From the NCBI GenBank assembly GCA_964518215.1, contig CAZFFP010000040.1, positions 1-33,173 on the forward strand: a stretch of DNA of 33,173 nt. Reading direction: 5' to 3'. This DNA is from CAYSGX01 sp964518215 (GTDB lineage Bacteria > Bacteroidota > Bacteroidia > Chitinophagales > CAIOSU01). The notes under the pieces are model-generated. The model had not been told where the DNA came from. It worked only from the letters and a program-made list of their open reading frames with translations, and searched no databases. Position numbers and translations under genes: made by a program. This document shows positions 24,501 to 29,841 of this stretch, piece after piece (the first letter of the stretch is position 1; every line of letters begins with the position of its first letter).

Positions 24501-26928
24501 CGATGCTTCCACACAAATATGTGCGGGTTCATCATTAAATATTGTTTGGACAGCCGATTCCATTGCTCGTGTAAATATTTTATTCAGCACTGATGGTGGT
24601 GTAAATTTCTCTACTCTTGCCAACAATATTGATGCAAGCCTTGGCAATTATGTGTTTGCACTTTCAGATACTTTGAGTGGAGGAGCCAATTACTTAATAA
24701 AAGTTGCAGATACGCTTGCAGGTGGAGTTGCGGATACTAGCGATGCATTTACGGTTTTGGCCCTGCCTGCTTTTTCCACTTCATTTAACGATACTGCCGT
24801 TATCTGTCAAGGTGAAACCGCCTTGCTTTCAATTGCGACATCTCCTTTCAACACTTTACAATGGATCGCTGATGGAAATATCATGAGTGGTGCTGATAGT
24901 TTCAGCATCAGTGTTTCTCAATCGGCTTTGTATGCGGTGGAAATTTCAGATGCCAACAATTGTGTGAGTAGGGCAGAAGTTTTGCTGATTAACAGGAATG
25001 CACCCATAGCTGTCATTACACCATCGGGAACACTAACCGTGTGTTCATCAGATTCATTAATGCTTATAACGCAACCCGGAGCCGGACAATACTATCAATG
25101 GCTTTTAGATGGAAATGCTATTCCTTTGGCAAACGCTTCTTCATACCTTGTAATGAATTCGGGCGATTACACTTTAATAACAGGCATTACCGGCAGCGGA
25201 TGTGCCGATACCACCGATGTTCCGTTAAGTATTACAGTGTTGCCACAATCTGCGGCACCTTCGGTAACAATACCGCCTGCTTATTGTGCAGGCGATGCCA
25301 TTGCTCCATTAACTGCAAATGGAAATGAAATTGCCTGGTATGCCGATGCAGCCCTCACTCAATTGTTAGATACCGGAATAGTATTTAATCCGGGAAGTCT
25401 TACAGCCACAGCCACTTTCTACATCACTCAAACCGACAATGGTTGTCAGAGCAATCCGGCTTCACTAACTGTTACAGTAAATGCTGTTCCGGCAAGTCCG
25501 GCAGCGCCACAGCCCGATGCCTATTGTGCAGGCGACTCCATTCTTCCTTTGATAGCTTTTGGCTCTCAAATTCAATGGTATCAAGATGCAGCCGCTACTT
25601 TATTGTTGCATCAAGGAAATGTGTTTGCCCCCGGAAATATTTTGTCCGATAGTTCATTCTATGCCACTCAAACAGTCAACGGCTGCGAAAGTCCTGTAAC
25701 CACAGTTAACCTTGTTGTTTACAATGGTCAGCCACCTGCACCTTTAGTGAACGCTCCGTCATCTGTTTGTGCGGGCAACAATGTTCAAATTACTGCAAGT
25801 GGTGTTCAGTTGAAATGGTATGATGATGTTTCGCTGAATAATTTGATTGGTTCAGGAAATATATTTGACATACTGAATTTTACGAATGATACTATCATTT
25901 ATGTAACCCAAACAGTTTCTACTTGTGGTGAAAGTCAGGCTGCAACATTAAGTATTACAGCAACGGCACTGCCGGCACCACCTTCAGTTGTTGTGCCAAC
26001 ATATTGTTCCAACAGCGGAACCATAACGCTCACTGCTTCGGGGCAAAATATTGAATGGTTCGATGATGCTTCTTTAAATACATTGGCACATTCGGGCAAT
26101 TCATTTATTGCCGGACCTTTTGTTTCCGACAAGAATTATTATGTAACTCAAACAATAAACGGATGCAGAAGTGTTGCTTATCAGGTATTGATTGAAGTAT
26201 TGACTTCGCCACAGATAAGCCTACTTGCAAATGGCTCATTGCAGTTTTGTGAAGGCGATTCGGTATTGCTTACGGCACAGCATTCAGGAACATATTTTTT
26301 AGAGTGGTATAGTAACGGAACTTTGATTGCAGGTATAAATTCCGATTCGTTAATAGTGTATCAGAGTGCTGAAATTTCAGTGCATTTAATAAATGTGAAT
26401 GGCTGTATTGGAACTGATACTGTATCGGTTGAAGCATTGGCAACACCGACTCAACCTGTCATTACTTTAGATTCCAATACTTTGGTTTCGAGTAGTGCTG
26501 ACAGTTATCAATGGTTCTTTGAAGGAGTTGAAATACAAGGTGCCAATGGACAAGTTTTTGAACCTCAACAAACAGGTAACTATTCAGTGCAGGTTACAAG
26601 TGCGAATGGTTGTGCCTCTGAAATTTCTGATGAGTTTTACTTTTTGTTTACAGGTGTTTTGCCTCCTGTAAAAGATATCAGTTTGAATATTTATCCCAAT
26701 CCGAGTGACGGTTTGTTCAATATTTCATTTATGGTTCATCACCAATCAAGGGTTATTATTACAATAGAAAATATTTTAGGGCAAACCGTTTTTGAAACCA
26801 AAAAAGTAATCAAAAAAGGTGTGTATATCGAACAATTACAACTAAGCAATCACGCATCAGGAATGTATATGGTTATTTTAAAGATTGAGGATAAGCAATA
26901 TTTTGAACGATTGATGGTGAATCCATAG
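12514..26928 (+). CDS. Giant multidomain T9SS-exported surface protein (4,804 residues), probable adhesin
   Basis: Signal peptide 1-33 (NPIFGQ). In order: three homologous beta-helix+Ig modules (37-572, 573-1107, 1108-1643); three Cys-containing Ig-like repeats with LWSNGATT-type cores (about 1645-1856); an Fn3-like domain (about 1858-1950); seven CARDB-like domains (from 1953); a pre-peptidase-like beta domain (about 2835-2945); an IPT-like domain (about 2946-3032); a beta-rich region with a WEIND..G..WDLI motif (W3257, W3272); a glycine-rich stretch (3375-3565); a Cys-rich segment with a hydrophobic glycine zipper (3630-3655); a CDPNEILGP block (3707-3890); Fn3/Ig; a Kre9/KNH-like domain (3989-4083); about eight Ig-like repeats (4084-4700); and a T9SS sorting domain (4720-4804, NIYPNPSDG). 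No catalytic domain was recognised. Adhesion, gliding or matrix structure is the likely role. The frame is open throughout. Confidence 0.93.
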   Translation: MTSSSTIRPAFGTSLVVWTTLLSVIFFNPIFGQPLSGTYTIGGSSPSYATFQAAVNALNTDGVSASVIFDVRNGTYNEQVVIGNIAGSSAVNTITFRSESGDSTSVVLSFNASSSSNYLVKLNGARHIKFSRMTFQTLSFDYERAVEITAASEHIRFENSKFLATTAPNATKNRAIIYAYPDVDNLQLFNSIFLNGSTGVFIDGTSSGTIQNLEVIGNQFQNQLESGIEIKYASNIRLERNIIGTTANYGFYKGIYLDRISGSLIVSRNHVYGSIGTGAFFLYNHLATAQNPGLIVNNFFQVGGTSGYSVVEISGSNYINIYHNNINYTSSNVNGIAFYIDGNNNNLVNNNIIHSGGGFAIYVYNAGALSQSNYNNFYTTGSVLGYWPNSNRSNLSAWKSASGKDLNSISVNPLYTSATDLHVSQGALYQAGTNVGVTEDFDGNLRNPSTPTIGAHEYVPAGADLSVDQITSPVIPFAAGNNNIAINISNAAALNITSANFHWEVNGVAQTTYNWSGLLTSGQSTQVTIGSFNFLPLTNYTIKVWSANPNGGTDVVNQNDTITSSPLQASLAGVYTIGNVPSDFATINAAVQALTNYGVSDSVRFDIKSGTYNEQILINNYPGMASNRWVTFRSQTGNAADVVISFALTSANNYLFRFNNARYFKIEHLTLQTTSNTYGNVLTLTGNSSDFVVNNNVLQGSVTGAASLDRCTFYGVTNSSSNVIISNNTFKNGSEALYFSGFQMPGLQVLNNTFENFFYLGTNLRFVSAPVINNNLFVSNSTYAFTAYIYMHQTNDGFEITKNHMTGLRGSYGIYVDNNFTSAINRPLIANNFINLIGTAQSRGLHLKGSNYIDVFYNTVHQTNTNTQSAAAYIDYCDHLDLRNNILINTGGSRAIYVEPNNYNYNFNHNNYYITGSQFGYFDAAIAAFSDWKALTGQDQNSVFADPLFLQPNQPDPQQVLLDGGGVPLTRVTDDIYGNARNATNPDIGAVEFGLTGSDASITALLSPVVPFNDGVNNVSVRLLNSGAQTINNVTINWKINGIAQTPYAWTGSLSAGLHIDVQVGAYQFLPGIAYDIEIFSSNPNGQADQQPANDTIRVNGLYASMQGVYTIGGSSPDFANFISATNAFQIGGITGDVTFHVRGGNYNEQLQITSYAGMQVGRRIAFMKEPGATQNVVLQFNSSVSNNYTLQILNASYITFKDITIQALNNTYGIAAELKATATDNYFRNIQFISPTTAGSSTNNAVVFADNGLFHSLLIDSCSFQGGSYSVYVSGQSANYSTVVTISNNNISGVRHQAIFVRYCNAPQIRSNMVSGSGASATFYAIYMTNCSEGFKIEKNKISASPANGIFLGSSGNVTNRGLIANNFIQCGNTGSAAGIELSAASYSNVYYNSVNLTSTSATLGRAFVISNGTDNNLRNNIFYNSGGGYALYVNNGIVINNINYNNYYTTGSNLAFWGGSNRVNITELQNANGKDQNSLSVNPFFASATDLHASNPLLFAAGVPVAEVADDIDGDIRSLTTPCIGADEFQIAANDIGILQVLSPKTDCGQSANTPIKVRIQNFGSQSQTGFNVTVIVNGNNFTENVGSLVVPALSTADFTFTATANVAALQSYNIVAYTSLAADQDNSNDTIQLSITNYAPFLYTVGTNQTVCQGTNVNLTATGALSYLWSNGATTASTQINAQQTSAHYVTLTNFNGCVRTDSVTITVLSAPAIPLVSVNGNTQLCFGDSVQLTTDITTYIVWSNGANTSSIFVKTNGNYTVTHTGANGCTSVSAPVNVSVFNPPTTTPSLANTICLGDSTTLTVNGGQSYVWSNGATTASIKVSPPDTTVYSVVITYQNVCTFEKNLTVNVLQLQVPSKVSNMVPVNGTANLNPPVQLSWAPGANATHYDVYAWEIGTSKTLVAFNQSAISYNYNPPNYGAAYYWQVISKNDCHTTLGDTLTFETRILPDLIIDSLEAPSNIVSGSTITVTWRVKNIGAGTTGSATWRDYVWLSLDQNLSAQGDIFLTSFPNLSYLHPNESYLRTATVQVPINVFGNYRLFVITDNLDDQCQSLCYMPETNELNNSANSGILITPAPSPDLQVVSVGAPTAAFGGDFIPVTYTVKNFNPVVAVGTWSDGIYISPNSVFDINDAHLLFYVNAPQTILQFDSSYTVTQLVRIPYQYSGNYWIHVFTDKNQQLYESTFEGNNIRATDIPIQVTLTPPADLTVSSLSVPSTGLSNQPISISYTVTNQGATPFVAVWKDKIYLSTQNTFNPVNATLLNTQTYTNGLNFHNGESYTRNITPTLPQGISGNYYIYVFTDADDNLFEYIFENNNVRRSIAPVAISLSPYPDLVVAQHGFVNDTIFTGQNATVQWTIKNQGTGATTATWRDRFILSTNPMLTTPGGVYLVALNSSSASLASGDSLSRTASVAIPSTLQQDWYYLYVLTDELNSNYEFIFENNNFSAGVPIFVKRPVVPPTFSDLVIDSAQIAASLNSGSTTSLFFRVKNNGPDTTNAGYWNDRVYLSADTIYDNNDALLASLSRQTVLSGGQTYQHIQNVTLPNGISGNYFVIIETDFTNSVTIEISETNNRLLIPVTVQLTPWSDLELTSLNAPATVYAGQQVAVQYTVRNNGPAALSPSNVADRVWLSLTPGYNINTAHVLNQNFKSRTLNVGQSYSDSVMVTIPPFLTGNYFLSLKTDFSNLVYEHLSENNNELNTSINILPASSANYDFEITQFIWPDTLMLGDDATITYNVKNIGTSAFSGNLKDALYYSKDNQFDGAVDPLFADRTVPIFLPPGDSVSTFIYGKVKEIDADEYHGIMRTNLNNIPETNYQNNIKVSAAKAVVDAREIALDVWEYNSTLNQGEYIYYKVDVAAGLDLLLTLNTNYVAARNEVYVAYNRTPTTADYDSKHLYPIAPNQIVLLPNSQAGTYYIFIKTITMSGQSQDIELLVQALPFSLLNIQPFRVGQGVVTTRVNGAGFRQGMNLFLRSGNTNMAQATIIDFTNSMTVRARWDLSSVPLGVYDLVAVNPDSSEVILSNAVEVQKKSDYAIGSVMQTPSAIRQDKAGTVTTVIENIGNVDIPIVKGEVTINKLIGLYNVQKYGRVFLMDDLIDTLFLEDYRYKVVGDNKAVPFMARNLEPGEQFFVSFEISNFPFTPVRLKVEGKGASMEEFLTAQIGMIERTRQMALRNFLDSLILYPDALTLLKNPVAYRNAVIGKYIEKGFLEPSDTIGLLPPCPGCGTFAYEPGTSPGVDEFPQVEFGAGGSYIWEINDPQGDAGEKQGWDLIKTSGNLTITATSSSKFEILIVPLSSYTNAVDFLTTWEPGYSRCWSIAIAESGISGFDPNKFFINSSLFEQRNTIYGGTFSVSLSGDTLLLCFNARTPNWGENGFPGGDGHPGKNGGRGGSGGDGTCNLAPGNGGTGGKGGIGIPAQYSLTGQNILPGKGGNGGKGGDQLCGLAGVGPNANMGGSGGPGGAGGQGGPGQNGGDGGDGGGGGSGGAGGNGGGGGNGGQGGGGESGGSGGSGGSGGDPGSSGGSGGGGTGGPGGPGGPGGPGGPGGPGGPGGPPGDDGSDGNDDANSTWNPPYIPIPVPEPFDPYEFTTSVGCWGSYIDSTSVLEECQQFWGRLDCGTGLVNCGVDLVKYTALGAVAGAGVGAIAGAAWAGLGCALTIYNCAGGNETSNAAGCVMGAISAVSSGPGNLISCGYLTCEAIPIVVGCDPNEILGPAGFDSVRFVSVKDTLGYIINYENDPDLASAPAQRVVIRQPLDSNVNPFSVRLSDFGFRGMTFNVPANTINYSTTLNTFDSIDVNVQVTAGLDIVNKEVFWIFQSIDPGTGLPPYDPFKGFLAVNDSLGNGEGFVSYRVRPISNAQTGDSVSATASIVFDVNDPIVTNTWVNIIDAVAPTSVLQPLPVITPSTTFALHWSAQDDADGSGVRDFKLYYAEDGSAMTLYQENIADTFVSFSGSVGKQYDFMVISRDNVNNVEVKTQPETSTYIQPVGQITVIQPDASTQICAGSSLNIVWTADSIARVNILFSTDGGVNFSTLANNIDASLGNYVFALSDTLSGGANYLIKVADTLAGGVADTSDAFTVLALPAFSTSFNDTAVICQGETALLSIATSPFNTLQWIADGNIMSGADSFSISVSQSALYAVEISDANNCVSRAEVLLINRNAPIAVITPSGTLTVCSSDSLMLITQPGAGQYYQWLLDGNAIPLANASSYLVMNSGDYTLITGITGSGCADTTDVPLSITVLPQSAAPSVTIPPAYCAGDAIAPLTANGNEIAWYADAALTQLLDTGIVFNPGSLTATATFYITQTDNGCQSNPASLTVTVNAVPASPAAPQPDAYCAGDSILPLIAFGSQIQWYQDAAATLLLHQGNVFAPGNILSDSSFYATQTVNGCESPVTTVNLVVYNGQPPAPLVNAPSSVCAGNNVQITASGVQLKWYDDVSLNNLIGSGNIFDILNFTNDTIIYVTQTVSTCGESQAATLSITATALPAPPSVVVPTYCSNSGTITLTASGQNIEWFDDASLNTLAHSGNSFIAGPFVSDKNYYVTQTINGCRSVAYQVLIEVLTSPQISLLANGSLQFCEGDSVLLTAQHSGTYFLEWYSNGTLIAGINSDSLIVYQSAEISVHLINVNGCIGTDTVSVEALATPTQPVITLDSNTLVSSSADSYQWFFEGVEIQGANGQVFEPQQTGNYSVQVTSANGCASEISDEFYFLFTGVLPPVKDISLNIYPNPSDGLFNISFMVHHQSRVIITIENILGQTVFETKKVIKKGVYIEQLQLSNHASGMYMVILKIEDKQYFERLMVNP
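12622..17442 (+). repeat. Three tandem homologous beta-helix+Ig modules (about 535 residues each)
   Basis: Units at 12622-14229, 14230-15834 and 15835-17442. Each opens with G(T/V)YTIG..SP.(Y/F)A.(F/I)..A and a G(T/N)YNEQ motif about 35 residues later, continues with Asn-rich beta-helix coils (NNYLFRF-, NNNIIHSGG-like), and closes with a (Y/D)G(N/D).R....P.IGA.EF motif. A CARDB/Ig-like domain of about 100 residues with W(E/K)(V/I)NG(V/I)AQT in units 1 and 2 follows. They arose by duplication of a complete module. Nucleotide identity is now low, so the event is not recent. Confidence 0.85.
18370..21015 (+). repeat. Array of seven CARDB-like Ig domains
   Basis: Repeats begin at residues 1953, 2083, 2209, 2336, 2467, 2590 and 2715 of the giant protein, a period of 123-131 residues. 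Each starts with (P/S/A)DL.(I/V).S, has a V(K/R)N.G strand, a W.D.(I/V)YLS motif with variants, a SGNY-type turn and an E.(N)ENNN ending. CARDB domains are cell-adhesion-related bacterial Ig folds, and serial copies act as spacers or adhesive rods. Confidence 0.82.
22636..23205 (+). repeat. Glycine-rich (collagen/PGRS-like) coding segment with a 9-bp tandem repeat
   Basis: Residues 3375-3565 of the giant protein are mainly GGx and Gly-X-Y triplets, starting with a collagen-like GFPGGDGHPGKNG, passing through GGSGG/GGNGG tracts and ending in eight consecutive GGP triplets. The latter are encoded by eight 9-bp units of the GGTGGACCC type at 23107-23178. Because the unit is a multiple of three, slippage would change length without breaking the frame. 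The segment is interrupted once by a non-Gly patch (IPAQYSLTGQNILPG). Confidence 0.85.
24763..26640 (+). repeat. C-terminal array of about eight Ig-like domains in the giant protein
   Basis: Repeats of about 75-85 residues, most with a CxG or CxxD near the start (VCSSDSLML, YCAGDAIAPL, YCAGDSILPL, VCAGNNVQIT, YCSNSGTITL, FCEGDSVLLT), a central (W/Y)(Y/F)(A/Q/D)D strand and a second Cys near the end (DNGCQS, VNGCES, INGCRS). This is the PKD/Ig-like repeat commonly placed just before T9SS sorting domains. Confidence 0.8.
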
Positions 26929-26952
26929 TGAATGACTATTCTTCAGTATGTG

Positions 26953-26960
26953 TATCTTTG
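26953..26960 (+). promoter_or_regulatory. -7 box upstream of the desaturase gene
   Basis: TATCTTTG, an exact TAnnTTTG match, 46 bases before the GTG start at 27007 and 24 bases after the giant gene's stop. No TTG at the expected -33 distance. It supports separate transcription of the desaturase. Confidence 0.48.
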
Positions 26961-27006
26961 CATTTAGTCTTTCTATATTGAAAGGATACTTTAAAAAAGC
27001 AAAATT

Positions 27007-28086
27007 GTGATTGTAACTAAGGTTCGTTTTCAAAATCCAAAAGGAAATTCATTTCACGAAACAGTTAAGCAAAGGGTTCAAAATTATTTCAGTGAGAACA
27101 ATCTTTCTCCTTATGCCAATACCCAGATGAAGATTAAAACCTTTGCACTTTTATCTCTTTATTTTATTTCATACGGGGCTATTATCAGTGGTGTGTTTTC
27201 ACTACCTGTTATGTGGCTATTTTGTTTTGTAATGGGCGTTGCAATGGCAGGTATTGGTATGAGCGTTATGCACGATGCTAATCATGGCTCTTATTCTTCC
27301 AATAAAAAAGTTAATTATCTGCTTGGTTTAACCTTGAATCTCATCGGGGGTAATCGCTATTCCTGGAGCATTACACATAATATCGTTCATCACACTTACA
27401 CCAATATTCATGAGCACGATGAAGATTTGAAACTGGCTCCATTTATCAGGCTGTCTAAGCATGTGCCTCATCGCCCTATTCATCGGTTTCAGCACTTTCT
27501 TACTTTTGTGGCGTATAGTTTAGCCACCATTTTTTGGGTGTTTTTTAAAGATTTTAAAAAGCTATCGCAAAAAAATATTGGTCCTTATCAAAGCAAACAA
27601 CATCCCCGCCAGGAAATTATAATGCTTTTTGCTACCAAGATTATATATTATGGATACACTATTGCCATTCCTCTGCTTTTGCTGAATATTACTATTGTAC
27701 AGTTTTTGATTGGGTTTTTCACCGCGCATCTTACTGCAGGAATCATTCTTGGAGTTGTTTTTTCGTTGGCTCATGTTGTTGAAAATACCGAGCATCCGAT
27801 GGGCGATGAAAATGGAAAAATGCCCGATTCGTGGGCTATTCATCAAATGAAAACCACCAATAATTTTGCTATGAACAATTCAATGGTAAATTGGTATGTG
27901 GGCGGTTTGAATTTTCAGGTGGAACACCATTTGTTTCCGAATGTATGCAGTATTCACTACAAAAATATAAGCCCTATTGTGAAATCTACTGCCGAAGAAT
28001 TTGATGTTCCATATCATTACCACGAAACTTTAACAGATGCTATTGTTTCTCACTACAGGCAATTGAAATTATTGGGGCAGTCTTAA
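27007..28086 (+). CDS. Membrane fatty-acid (acyl) desaturase, front-end type without cytochrome b5
   Basis: 359 residues with three histidine boxes of the di-iron desaturase superfamily: H89-D-A-N-H93, H124-N-I-V-H128-H129 and Q304-V-E-H307-H308. The QxxHH third box is typical of delta-5/6-type and linoleoyl-CoA-like desaturases. Hydrophobic segments at about 45-85, 105-115, 163-181 and 205-260 anchor it in the inner membrane, where it would introduce a cis double bond into acyl chains for membrane fluidity. The start is GTG at 27007. An in-frame TAA at 26992 rules out a longer protein, and the first ATG (codon 41) would remove the conserved N-terminal F..E.K.RV..YF helix. An electron donor must come from elsewhere. 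The double-bond position is not predictable. Confidence 0.9.
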   Translation: MIVTKVRFQNPKGNSFHETVKQRVQNYFSENNLSPYANTQMKIKTFALLSLYFISYGAIISGVFSLPVMWLFCFVMGVAMAGIGMSVMHDANHGSYSSNKKVNYLLGLTLNLIGGNRYSWSITHNIVHHTYTNIHEHDEDLKLAPFIRLSKHVPHRPIHRFQHFLTFVAYSLATIFWVFFKDFKKLSQKNIGPYQSKQHPRQEIIMLFATKIIYYGYTIAIPLLLLNITIVQFLIGFFTAHLTAGIILGVVFSLAHVVENTEHPMGDENGKMPDSWAIHQMKTTNNFAMNNSMVNWYVGGLNFQVEHHLFPNVCSIHYKNISPIVKSTAEEFDVPYHYHETLTDAIVSHYRQLKLLGQS

Positions 28087-28627
28087 TTAACTTGTTTCCA
28101 ACTTTCGGGTTTAATACCTCAGCCACTTCATCAATTCTTTCCGCTGATTCGTGTCATCTCGTAATCCGATTCCGTAGCGGAAGCTACGATCAGAGGCGGA
28201 CTTTGTCATTCAGGAGGAACTTGTCCCTACTCAACGCAGTAGGGAACTTCCTCAATTGCAGTTCAACATAAAATCAATAATCAGCATTCAACAGATTGCT
28301 TCGTCATGCCACGCTCAAGGCTGCGCAATTCCTCGCAATGACGACTTGATTGAGGCTTATGAGCACCAACAAAGAGTAATCGTCATTGCGAACGCAACGA
28401 AGTGTAGTGAAGCAATCTAATTCAGCCATCAGCCTTCAGAAATCAGCATTCAATAGATTGCTTCGTCATACCGCGCTCAAGGCTGCGCATTTCCTCGCAA
28501 TGACGGGTTGATTGTGGCTTATGAACACCAACAAAGAGTAATCGTCATTGCGAACGCAACAAAGTGTAGTGAAGCAATCTGATGAGCCATTGTTGCTGAG
28601 TTTTAACTGACCAAAAAAATAAAACCT
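28087..28627. other. Repeat-rich noncoding island, left part
   Basis: No coding potential seen. Contents: a fragment of the direct-repeat family (28141-28172, sharing GTGTCATCTCGTAATCCGAT with the copy at 28710); a hairpin CGTAGC-GGAA-GCTACG (28173-28188); a larger hairpin built on CCCTACT/AGTAGGG with outer GAGGAA/TTCCTC (28214-28253); and the two palindromic tandem units listed separately. Confidence 0.65.
28293..28580. repeat. Two tandem copies of a 126-bp palindromic element
   Basis: Copies at 28293-28418 and 28455-28580, both exactly 126 bp and spaced 162 bp apart. Each starts AGATTGCTTCGTCAT and ends GAAGCAATCT, so the ends are inverted repeats. Inside, CGCAATGACG and CGTCATTGCG form a second inverted pair. 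The spacer also begins alike (ATCAGCATTCA precedes both). This matches the dispersed CGTCATTGCGA...GAAGCAATCT palindromes known from many environmental genomes. No ORF is carried. Confidence 0.82.
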
Positions 28628-28820
28628 TTGTCTGAATCGCGGATTATAACGGATTAAAAGATTCCGCTGATTTTGGGTTAGTGTGTGTTGATTCCGTTTT
28701 TATAATCTGTGTCATCTCGTAATCCGATTCATCTGTGATTCAGACAATCAAAGCCCATTAGATAATCAAACAAATCATAGTTCAGACGATTTGCAGCATT
28801 TGCAATTTTGGCTGTTTTGA
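28628..28820 (+). repeat. Left copy of a ~194-bp direct repeat flanking the toxin-antitoxin genes
   Basis: Runs from TTGTCTGAATCGCGG to GGCTGTTTTGA and ends three bases before the toxin stop codon. The first 48 bases are identical to the right copy. By eye the overall match is about 88%. The first 120 bp are themselves bounded by a perfect inverted repeat, TTGTCTGAATC (28628-28638) and GATTCAGACAA (28737-28747), extendable to about 28 bp with mismatches. Confidence 0.85.
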
Positions 28821-28823
28821 TTT

Positions 28824-29240
28824 TTAAGGCTGATGATTTTCCCAGTATTCTTTTGGGGTTACAATTTTTGTTTGCTTATATGCTGTAAATGTGAAATCAT
28901 TGGTATTGCCTGTAATAATAAAATCTGCTGAACATTCGTCAGCCAGTTCCAGAATTTTATTGTCATCAATATCTGAGATTAAGTCAAGTTTTTTTGTGGG
29001 TTGATATTTTCTGGCTTTAGCTTCAACATCAACCAATAAAATTTCGGCACGTGTAAAAAAGTCTGGAAAGCCGACAAATTTAGGTCTTGCCAAGACCTCA
29101 TAATATTCGCTCATCAAATCGTTTGAAATGCACAATAGAAATTTGTCGTCAATAAAGAGTTCATAGATAATCCGATATGGATAACTCTTTTGAATCAAAG
29201 AAGAAACAAGAACGTTAGTGTCAATTACGATTTTTTGCAT
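28824..29240 (-). CDS. PIN-domain toxin (putative ribonuclease) of a type II toxin-antitoxin pair
   Basis: 138 residues. The PIN fold of the COG1569 type is evident: VIDTNVLVSSL with Asp7 at the end of strand 1, Glu45 (MSEYYEVL), the DIDDNKILELA helix with Asp92/Asp93, and Asp115 in ITGNTNDF. These acidic residues coordinate Mg2+ for RNA cleavage. The length is usual for this family. The start at 29240 lies inside the last codons of the upstream gene (20-bp overlap), so translation is coupled to the antitoxin. Its RNA target is unknown. The stop codon abuts a long direct repeat that recurs upstream of the antitoxin. Confidence 0.88.
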   Translation of the reverse strand: MQKIVIDTNVLVSSLIQKSYPYRIIYELFIDDKFLLCISNDLMSEYYEVLARPKFVGFPDFFTRAEILLVDVEAKARKYQPTKKLDLISDIDDNKILELADECSADFIITGNTNDFTFTAYKQTKIVTPKEYWENHQP

Positions 29241-29451
29241 TCTTCCTTACGGCTTTTACTTCCTTGCTAATTTCATCCATAGTCATTTTTGAAAGACCAT
29301 GTTTTTCGGCAAGTTCAATGCATTTGTTTAAGTTTTGCCGTGTCAACTCTTTGCTCACTAAATCAATAAATTCAGAAAAGCTGAGGTTGTCATTTTTAAT
29401 ACCAAACTTCCGGTATTCAAAATCAGATATTGAAATATTTAGTGTCCTCAT
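29221..29451 (-). CDS. Antitoxin partner of the PIN toxin
   Basis: 76 residues, first gene of the pair and overlapping the toxin start by 20 bp. The N-terminus MRTLNISISDFEYRKFGI is a short beta strand plus helix. The middle (FSEFIDLVSKELTRQNLNKCIELAEKHG) and the basic C-terminus (KAVRKNAKNRN) are helical. The KxxLSxxxFIDLxxxEL... AEKxGLSKMTMDEI pattern is what I associate with antitoxins encoded before PIN toxins in Bacteroidota. No canonical DNA-binding domain is obvious beyond a possible ribbon-type N-terminus. The function rests mainly on gene order and overlap. Confidence 0.78.
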   Translation of the reverse strand: MRTLNISISDFEYRKFGIKNDNLSFSEFIDLVSKELTRQNLNKCIELAEKHGLSKMTMDEISKEVKAVRKNAKNRN

Positions 29452-29468
29452 TGTTATTAACCTTTTGT

Positions 29469-29497
29469 CAAATTTACGAATTAGTAGTCAGTTGACT
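29469..29497 (-). promoter_or_regulatory. -7 box and adjacent palindrome for the toxin-antitoxin operon
   Basis: TAAATTTG on the minus strand (29476 to 29469), an exact TAnnTTTG match 18 bases before the antitoxin ATG. Just upstream lies AGTCA-GT-TGACT (29486-29497), a perfect 5-bp inverted repeat that could be an operator for autoregulation. The -33 element is not clear. Confidence 0.45.
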
Positions 29498-29554
29498 TCT
29501 TTCTTTGCTGAACCCTGCTGAGGTATTAAACCATAATTACAATTGTAAAAACTC

Positions 29555-29749
29555 TTGTCTGAATCGCGGATTATAACGGATTAAAAGATTCCGCTGATTT
29601 TGTTATTTGCGTGTGTTGATTTAGTTTTTTATAATCCGTATCATCCATTAATCCGATTCATCTGTGATTCAGATAATCAAAGTCCATCAGATAATCAAAC
29701 AAATCATAGTTCAGACGATTTGCAGTATCTGCGGTTCTGGCTGTTTTGA
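29555..29749 (+). repeat. Right copy of the ~194-bp direct repeat flanking the toxin-antitoxin genes
   Basis: Same orientation as the copy at 28628-28820, beginning TTGTCTGAATCGCGG and ending GGCTGTTTTGA. The inner inverted repeat is present with one mismatch (GATTCAGATAA). The interval between the copies (28821-29554) contains exactly the antitoxin, the toxin and their promoter. Confidence 0.85.
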
Positions 29750-29782
29750 ATTGATGGGTAGCGGATACTACCAGTGGGGACT

Positions 29783-29813
29783 AAAAACTGGTGGGGGCAT
29801 TTTGCCCCCACCA
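29783..29813 (-). terminator. Rho-independent terminator of the three-gene operon
   Basis: TGGTGGGGGCA (29789-29799) and TGCCCCCACCA (29803-29813) form a perfect 11-bp stem with a three-base loop. On the minus strand it is followed by G and TTTTT (29787-29783). It sits 29 bases past the stop codon of the SBBP protein gene. A second weaker inverted repeat GTTCCTT/AAGGAAC (29822-29850) overlaps the gene end. Confidence 0.88.
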
Positions 29814-29841
29814 TTTGTATTGTTCCTTCTTGATTAAAAAA

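Noticed and set aside
28293..28580. CRISPR array
   Set aside because: Only two units, each a 126-bp palindrome, with no short regular repeat-spacer pattern and no cas genes nearby.
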